NCBI GenBank assembly: GCA_023390815.1
Contig: JAEWCC010000022.1
Span: 1-35,456 of the forward strand
From: Bacillota bacterium
Lineage (GTDB): Bacteria > Bacillota > Clostridia > Christensenellales > SZUA-584
Length of the DNA stretch: 35,456 bases
Direction: 5' to 3'
Part shown: positions 31,217 through 35,456 of the stretch, piece after piece
How the letters are laid out: each line of letters begins with the position of its first letter
How positions within the stretch are numbered: the stretch's first letter is position 1
Program-made: the position numbers and the translations under genes
Notes under the pieces: generated by a model
The model's database searches: none
Seen by the model: only the letters and a program-made list of their open reading frames with translations
What the model was told of the DNA's origin: nothing

Positions 31217-32069
31217 GTTGTTCGCCCCCCTCGCACCGGCCCAGTTCTTTCAACGCCATGTCGGCCTGATCCTTCGTGAAATTCCGATAGTGATGCCACG
31301 CCTTGTTGTTTTCAAAGAAGCTGACGCCCTTACCCTTCGTCGTGTGGGCGATGATGGCATATGGCCTGCCTTTGGGCCGGCTCTTCGGATGAAACGCGTC
31401 CAGCAGCTGGCTGATATCGTGGCCGTCCACCTCGCGCACCTGCCACCCGAAGCTCTTCCATTTGTCCGCCACATCGCCCATGTCCATGATGTTCCGCGCA
31501 TATCCGTCCGCCTGCAGCCTGTTCCGGTCGATGATGACGACTAAATTGTCCAGCCCGTAATGGGCTGCTGCCATGGCCGCCTCCCAGACCGTCCCTTCGT
31601 TGCTCTCTCCGTCGCCCACCAGTACATAGGTATCAAAGCATTTGCCGCTTATTTTGGCCGAGAGCGCCGTCCCGACCCCGAGGGAGAGCCCATGGCCGAG
31701 CGAACCGGTGGACGCTTCAATGCCCAGATCCAGGTTCATGCTCGGATGCCCCGCAAGCGGGCTTTGACTGAGGATGTAATGATCCAGCAGCTCAACGGGG
31801 AAATATCCGGAGACAGCGAGCGCGGTGTACAGTGCCATCGCCGCATGTCCTTTGCTCAATATAAACCGGTCCCTGTCCGGCCATCTCGGGTTTTCAGGAT
31901 CATAGTTCAAAACGCTTGAATACAGCGTTGCGAGGATGTCCATGATGGAAAATGCAGGGCCCAGATGCACCCCCCTCGGGCTCGCGTTCAGGGCCATTTG
32001 GATCGCATGGGTACGCATCTGCCGCGCCTGTTGTTCAATATCCGCAACGGTCTTTTCCCGGGATTCCAA
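31209..32069 (-). CDS. Transketolase, N-terminal subunit (thiamine-diphosphate PP domain)
   Basis: This is the first half of the split transketolase, carrying the pyrophosphate-binding domain. The thiamine-diphosphate motif runs from GDGESNEG to IIDRNRLQ (Asp in GDG and Asn in DRN bind the metal and phosphate). The conserved SKGHAAMALY and GSLGHGLSLGVG segments are present. The start is TTG 32069, nine bases after AGGAGG; the open frame to 32087 begins inside that site. It has 286 residues. The gene follows the PfkB kinase by 90 bases with no clear terminator and shares its promoter. Confidence 0.94.
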   Translation of the reverse strand: MESREKTVADIEQQARQMRTHAIQMALNASPRGVHLGPAFSIMDILATLYSSVLNYDPENPRWPDRDRFILSKGHAAMALYTALAVSGYFPVELLDHYILSQSPLAGHPSMNLDLGIEASTGSLGHGLSLGVGTALSAKISGKCFDTYVLVGDGESNEGTVWEAAMAAAHYGLDNLVVIIDRNRLQADGYARNIMDMGDVADKWKSFGWQVREVDGHDISQLLDAFHPKSRPKGRPYAIIAHTTKGKGVSFFENNKAWHHYRNFTKDQADMALKELGRCEGGEQHA

Positions 32070-32159
32070 TATCGTAAACCTCCTCAACGTCTCGTGTTTT
32101 GCTTTTGCTTGAATTTTCAGAGGGTTCAGCCAGTCCCGCGGCTGTATGCCTTATTTCAT

Positions 32160-33113
32160 TCAATACTCATGCGCCTGGATAAAGGCAGCCACCTCGTCGA
32201 GCGACTCGATCCCTTCCATCGGGCCGTACCGCGTTGCGGTGATCGCGCCCACGGCGTTTGCAATCTCGCCCGCTTTTTGCAGGCTATACCCGCTTAATAG
32301 CCCGAAAACAAACGCGCCGCCAAACGAGTCCCCGCATCCGGTGGAGTCCGCCTCGTTAACCCGGAACGGCTTAATCGACAATTTGCCATCTTCGGTGAAT
32401 ATCGAGGATCCCTTCGCCCCTTCCTTTCGCGCGATCATTTTAATTCCCCGGCGAATGAGATCGGCAGCGCCCGCTTCTTCATCATCGCAGCCGCTCAGGT
32501 ATTGCAGCTCGCCGCTGCTTGGCAGAAGCAGCGTTGTTTTCCACAGGATCGGGCTCAACAGATCGTGAATCTCCTCCGCCTTCATCATCTCAAATCGCAG
32601 ATTAGGGTCGAGGCTGATCGGAACGCTATTCGCGTACGCGATGTCGACGGCTTTTAATACGGCTTCCTTTGCGGAACCGCTGAAGGCCAGAACGTTTCCC
32701 GAAACATGAAGCCAGCGCGAGCTTTTGATCCGGTCCTCGTCTACATGGGCACAGGACAGCTTTCCGGCGGCAGCGTTGCCAATGTCGTAAATGAACTTCC
32801 GGGTGCCGTCTGAATAAGACGTTCGAAAAGCGATGCCTGTAATCTCGTTATCCAGCCTGGCGACGCAGTCCGTTTCGATCTTGTCTCTTTGCAGCCTGTT
32901 AATAATGCAATCGCCGAATTCATCGTTACCTACAGTTCCGATAAAACATGTTCTGGCGCCAAGCTTTGCCATGGTGTCAATGAATATGGCCGCAGCGCCG
33001 CTTGGATAAGGACCTACAATCTCGGTCGCTTCGATGAACGAACCGTCGATGGTCGTGTTGAAAAACTCAACGTTGAGGTCTCCTACTGAAATCGCATCAT
33101 AGTGTTTATCCAT
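32160..33113 (-). CDS. PfkB-family carbohydrate kinase
   Basis: This is a ribokinase-fold kinase of 317 residues that phosphorylates a sugar or sugar phosphate with ATP. It opens with YDAISVGDLNVEFF and the GGAA-like PSGAAAIF region, and has the C-terminal signature DSTGCGDSFGGAF, where the Asp of GCGD is the catalytic base. The usual A of GAGD is C here. The substrate cannot be read; the neighbouring transketolase and RpiB-like protein suggest a tetrose or pentose derivative. ATG 33113 is chosen because GAGG lies eight bases upstream and the family's first strand follows; the frame to 33188 runs across the promoter. Confidence 0.93.
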   Translation of the reverse strand: MDKHYDAISVGDLNVEFFNTTIDGSFIEATEIVGPYPSGAAAIFIDTMAKLGARTCFIGTVGNDEFGDCIINRLQRDKIETDCVARLDNEITGIAFRTSYSDGTRKFIYDIGNAAAGKLSCAHVDEDRIKSSRWLHVSGNVLAFSGSAKEAVLKAVDIAYANSVPISLDPNLRFEMMKAEEIHDLLSPILWKTTLLLPSSGELQYLSGCDDEEAGAADLIRRGIKMIARKEGAKGSSIFTEDGKLSIKPFRVNEADSTGCGDSFGGAFVFGLLSGYSLQKAGEIANAVGAITATRYGPMEGIESLDEVAAFIQAHEY

Positions 33114-33134
33114 ACATCCCGCCTCATTAAAAAA

Positions 33135-33180
33135 GCAACATTCACAACTCATTGTCTGCATTATAGTTGTGACTTGTTGC
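33135..33180. promoter_or_regulatory. Inverted-repeat operator over the kinase/transketolase promoter
   Basis: GCAACATTCACAAC (33135-33148) and GTTGTGACTTGTTGC (33166-33180) are inverted copies, differing by one inserted base and one substitution. The right arm fills the spacer next to the -10 box and the left arm lies just past the start of transcription. A bound repressor would block polymerase. The adjacent DeoR-family protein is the likely ligand (inference). Further GTTGC/GCAAC half-sites occur at 33197 and 34058. Confidence 0.6.
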
Positions 33181-33188
33181 TTTGTCAA
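33160..33188 (-). promoter_or_regulatory. Consensus promoter of the kinase-transketolase operon
   Basis: On the minus strand TTGACA (33188-33183) and TATAAT (33165-33160) are both perfect and 17 bases apart. Such a strong promoter needs repression, in line with the overlapping operator. Confidence 0.88.
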
Positions 33189-33233
33189 TACCTAATGTTG
33201 CGTTTCTATTGGTTTTATATTGCGTTTACCAAC

Positions 33234-34013
33234 TCATACTCTGAATAATTTTATCCCCAGCGCTTCAATCCTATGCACTTCCGGCTCCGGGAGCTTTGAA
33301 TCACTGACAATGGTGCTAAAGGACGCGAGGCCGCAAGTGGTGATCGGGGCCATTCTGGCATATTTGGTTGAGTCGATCAGTAGGATCGATTCCCGGGATT
33401 TTTGGATCATCCGGCGCTTCATCTCGGCTTCCTGCTCATTGGGGTCCATCACCCCTTGCTCCACGCTGAATGCGTTGCCGGACATGAACGCTTTATTGAT
33501 ATTGAATCCGTCCAAATTGTTCAGCGACATCGTACCCAAAAACGATGTGGACTGGGGGCGGTAGTACCCCCCTGTCGAAATCACGGTTACCCCCTTCTTC
33601 CTGACCAGCTCGTTGATCGTAGCGAGTGCGTTTGTGATCGCGGTGATTTCGTAGTTTTCGGGAATATATTGTACCATTTTTAAGGTCGTGGTGCTGGAAT
33701 CCAGCACAATCGTATCCTTGGGCTCGATCAGCGACGCCGCAAACCTGCCGATATCCTCTTTCTCCCGCAGGTTGGTAATGTTCCGGTCCTCCAGCGAGGG
33801 GTCGCTCACGTCCGGGCTGCCTGCCGAAACACCCGGTATCGCCATCGCTCCCCCAAACGTTCTTTTAAGCAATCCATCTTCATCCATTGCCTCAAGGTCT
33901 TTGCGAATGGTCTCCTGGCTCACCTCAAACATCTCGCTGAGGTCGGCGCTTTTAACGCTTTTCGATTTCGCCAGTAATTCCAATATGCGTCTTTGCCGTT
34001 CATCCTTAATCAC
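33234..34013 (-). CDS. DeoR-family transcriptional regulator
   Basis: This is a repressor of 259 residues with an N-terminal DeoR winged helix (QRRILELLAKSKSVKSADLSEMF, then VSQETIRKDLEAMDEDGLLKRTFGGA) and the C-terminal sugar-phosphate-binding DeoR domain (DTIVLDSSTTTLKMVQ, TAITNALATINELV, GGYYRP, SFLG). Such regulators usually sense a sugar-phosphate intermediate of the pathway they control. GTG 34013 is chosen because the promoter -10 box lies at 34050-34055, leaving ATG 34061 upstream of transcription. It lies between the divergent isomerase and the kinase, the usual place for a local regulator. Confidence 0.92.
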   Translation of the reverse strand: MIKDERQRRILELLAKSKSVKSADLSEMFEVSQETIRKDLEAMDEDGLLKRTFGGAMAIPGVSAGSPDVSDPSLEDRNITNLREKEDIGRFAASLIEPKDTIVLDSSTTTLKMVQYIPENYEITAITNALATINELVRKKGVTVISTGGYYRPQSTSFLGTMSLNNLDGFNINKAFMSGNAFSVEQGVMDPNEQEAEMKRRMIQKSRESILLIDSTKYARMAPITTCGLASFSTIVSDSKLPEPEVHRIEALGIKLFRV

Positions 34014-34049
34014 AATGACCCCCCATATTGTACGTCGTTTATTGCATTG

Positions 34050-34078
34050 ATTATACCGCAACCGATTGGTTTGTGCAA
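34050..34078 (-). promoter_or_regulatory. Promoter of the DeoR-family regulator
   Basis: On the minus strand TTGCAC (34078-34073) and TATAAT (34055-34050) are 17 bases apart. The spacer contains AACCAATCGGTT, a near-palindrome that could be an operator for autoregulation. Confidence 0.8.
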
Positions 34079-34126
34079 TTCCATCAATACATCATCTGTA
34101 AAACACAAATATCCACAACATTTAAC

Positions 34127-34155
34127 TTGCAATTCCCAAAAACACAGCTTATAAT
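34127..34155 (+). promoter_or_regulatory. Promoter of the RpiB-like isomerase gene
   Basis: TTGCAA (34127-34132) and TATAAT (34150-34155) are exactly 17 bases apart, directed away from the regulator gene. Confidence 0.82.
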
Positions 34156-34222
34156 ATCGTCAGAATGAAAACTGCGGATAAAAAGCGGTTCACCATCAAT
34201 TTTTGGGCAGGAGATGAGGGCT

Positions 34223-34798
34223 ATGAAATCGGTAAAGAACAAGCAGATTCTCGTTGCGGCGGATATCGCCGGTTTTTATCTAAAGGAAGCCGTCGTGGAA
34301 CACCTTAAGAAAAAAGGCTGGGAAGTGACCGATGTGGGTGCGCACGACATCGAAGGCACGGGCACGGAGATCTTCCATCGCATGGCCATCCGCGCGGCAT
34401 CCATGGTCTCCGAGGGGGAGTTCGACCGAGCGATGTTGTTTTGCGGAACCGGCATGGGCGTTCATCTCGCCGCCGCCAAGGTTCCCCGCTGCCAGGTTGC
34501 GGTCGTGGAAAGCGTCCCCGCGGCGCTGCGCGCCATCACGGGCAACGGCGTCAATATCATGTGCATGGGTGGGCATTACGTCTCCTTCCAGATGGGGATC
34601 GAGATTGCGGAAGCATTTTTAAACAACGACCTCGGCTCCGGCTACGAGTGGTGGGATACATTCTACGAATACCACAAATTTGCGCACGACGAGATCGACT
34701 CGTTCGACTATGAGGCGTACAAACGCAACGGCTTTCAGTTTGCCAATCAGGACACGCCACGCCTCGACTTCGACGCGATCAACAAAAAGAATGGCTGA
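34223..34798 (+). CDS. RpiB/LacAB-family sugar-phosphate isomerase, variant active site
   Basis: The family interconverts aldose and ketose phosphates, as in RpiB, LacA and LacB. This 191-residue protein keeps the fold: the VAADIAGFYLKEAVVEHL start, the phosphate-loop FCGTGMGV with the catalytic-base Cys74, and AALRAITGNGVNIMCMGG. Compared with typical RpiB, D-H-A-G is D-I-A-G and the H-N-D-A-N segment is G-N-G-V-N, so both usual active-site His positions are missing. A C-terminal extension of about 50 residues (WWDTFYEYHKFAHDE) is also present. ATG 34223 follows AGGAG by nine bases. The substrate probably differs from ribose 5-phosphate. Confidence 0.87.
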   Translation: MKSVKNKQILVAADIAGFYLKEAVVEHLKKKGWEVTDVGAHDIEGTGTEIFHRMAIRAASMVSEGEFDRAMLFCGTGMGVHLAAAKVPRCQVAVVESVPAALRAITGNGVNIMCMGGHYVSFQMGIEIAEAFLNNDLGSGYEWWDTFYEYHKFAHDEIDSFDYEAYKRNGFQFANQDTPRLDFDAINKKNG

Positions 34799-35131
34799 GG
34801 ACTCCACGTTGCAACGTATGATAGCACAAACCCTGAAATAGATTTTACAGGCAAAAGCCCCGATACGAAAAGTTTGTCACCGATGGCTGGGGAGTGAAAT
34901 GGTTTTCATCGGCCACTCCCCTCCGGCTTTCCCACCTTAAGGGTCAGGATCATACTGAGTCGGCATTGGCGGGTAACCTTCCGCCAATTTGTCTTTTCCG
35001 TCCTTTCCTAATCCATTAGCGAAAAATTAACGCAGCATTCCATGGAGGTGTTCTGCTATCCTTTTTATTCAGGGCGTGGTAATATGCGCATATAGGGTGT
35101 ATAAACCATACTTATACAGGAGGAGCTGCAC
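34799..35131. other. Intergenic region with terminator hairpins
   Basis: No gene is recognised here. Eight-pair arms GGGGAGTG and CACTCCCC lie at about 34890-34920 around a 17-base loop. A better terminator follows at 34966-34987 (next entry). The right end contains the upstream region of the DUF1003 gene with AGGAGG at 35118-35123. Confidence 0.6.
34966..34997 (+). terminator. Terminator after the RpiB-like gene
   Basis: TTGGCGG (34966-34972) and CCGCCAA (34981-34987) form a perfect seven-pair stem around an eight-base loop, followed by TTTGTCTTTT. Confidence 0.7.
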
Positions 35132-35456
35132 ATGCCTGGCCTGAATAAAAGCGAGCTGATTAAGAGCATACTCGACGAAACGGAGATCATGGAGGATGAG
35201 AAGGAGATCATCGACCTGCTGGTGAAGGAGAAGGTATCCCGCAACATCAACGCGCTGCACAAGGATCAGCTCTCCTTTGGAGACCGGATGTCCGACAAGC
35301 TTGCAAAGTTTGTGGGAAGCTGGCGGTTCGTGCTGGTTTTTATCGCTATCATGGGGTTGTGGATCGTATTCAATGCCATCGCGTCCCGGCCGTTTGATGC
35401 ATATCCGTTTATATTGCTCAACCTGATGCTGTCGTGTGTTGCCGCCATTCAAGCAC
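35132..35456 (+). CDS. DUF1003-domain membrane protein (3' end outside window)
   Basis: ATG 35132 follows AGGAGG by eight bases. The 108 visible residues begin with a charged helical region (DETEIMEDEKEIIDLLVKEK) and then show the DUF1003 pattern: GSWRFVLVFIAIMGLWIVFN as the first transmembrane helix, F-D-A-Y-P-F-I-L-L-N-L-M-L-S in the second, and A-A-I-Q-A at the edge. The gene continues past the window. The function of DUF1003 proteins is not established. Confidence 0.9.
   Translation, partial: MPGLNKSELIKSILDETEIMEDEKEIIDLLVKEKVSRNINALHKDQLSFGDRMSDKLAKFVGSWRFVLVFIAIMGLWIVFNAIASRPFDAYPFILLNLMLSCVAAIQA

Noticed and set aside
30245..32069. 1-deoxy-xylulose-phosphate synthase or pyruvate dehydrogenase E1 as alternative to transketolase
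   Set aside because: The N-subunit motifs and subunit lengths match split transketolases, and no isoprenoid or E2/E3 gene is adjacent.
1..35456. CRISPR array
   Set aside because: No series of regularly spaced direct repeats was seen.
1..35456. Complete prophage or conjugative element inside the window
   Set aside because: Only an integrase at the left edge and one holin-like gene were seen; no structural, lysis or transfer genes accompany them.

Overview
The window looks like a stretch of chromosome from an anaerobic, Clostridia-type member of the Bacillota. It is fairly GC-rich, with AT-rich islands. The evidence is strong AGGAGG ribosome binding sites, frequent TTG and GTG starts, sigma-A promoters with 16-18 base spacers, hairpin-plus-T-run terminators, and Bacillota gene sets such as decarboxylase-tmk-holB-ricT, an ECF S-component with coaX, and fosX. 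I cannot name the genus. Accessory genes, decayed genes and repeat-like elements lie between the housekeeping blocks.

Layout. 1-1180: the 3' part of a tyrosine-recombinase integrase next to the 3' end of tRNA-Gly(CCC), the usual picture at the edge of an integrated element. 1240-4120: mtlD, an unknown 300-residue protein, a GNAT-like remnant and a 56-residue two-cluster ferredoxin. 4237-8746 (minus): a tightly overlapping housekeeping operon of Orn/Lys/Arg decarboxylase, HAD phosphatase, tmk, holB and ricT. 8832-14438 (plus): a membrane protein, then a four-gene ABC-2 exporter operon. 14442-16891: a solitary holin-like protein, a gene-poor gap, an MBL-fold hydrolase with an altered metal motif and a coupled small protein, and a DUF2691 gene broken by an in-frame stop. 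17024-21455 (minus): an Imm-5-like protein, a GNAT, a cupin, hom, coaX and an ECF S-component behind a structured leader. 21456-25706: an MFS transporter, a membrane protein, a Met/Gln-rich small protein, rarA and fosX. 25840-30200: a lipoprotein with eight CxxC motifs, a PNPOx-like protein, a full-length chemoreceptor and a broken one. 30245-34798: a sugar-phosphate module with a split transketolase, PfkB kinase, DeoR-family repressor and a divergent RpiB-like isomerase. 35132-end: a DUF1003 protein cut by the window edge.

How the genes work together. The 4.2-8.7 kb operon supplies dTTP, clamp loading and RNA processing. coaX with the ECF S-component suggests pantothenate uptake followed by phosphorylation to start CoA synthesis. 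The 30-35 kb module has the parts of an inducible pathway in which a sugar is isomerised, phosphorylated and cleaved by a dedicated two-subunit transketolase under a DeoR regulator. Its substrate cannot be read from sequence, and no transporter lies within the window. The most system-like candidates for something undescribed are this module, with its RpiB-like enzyme lacking the usual active-site histidines, and the zinc-ribbon-like lipoprotein. All assignments come from reading motifs by eye; no database search was run.
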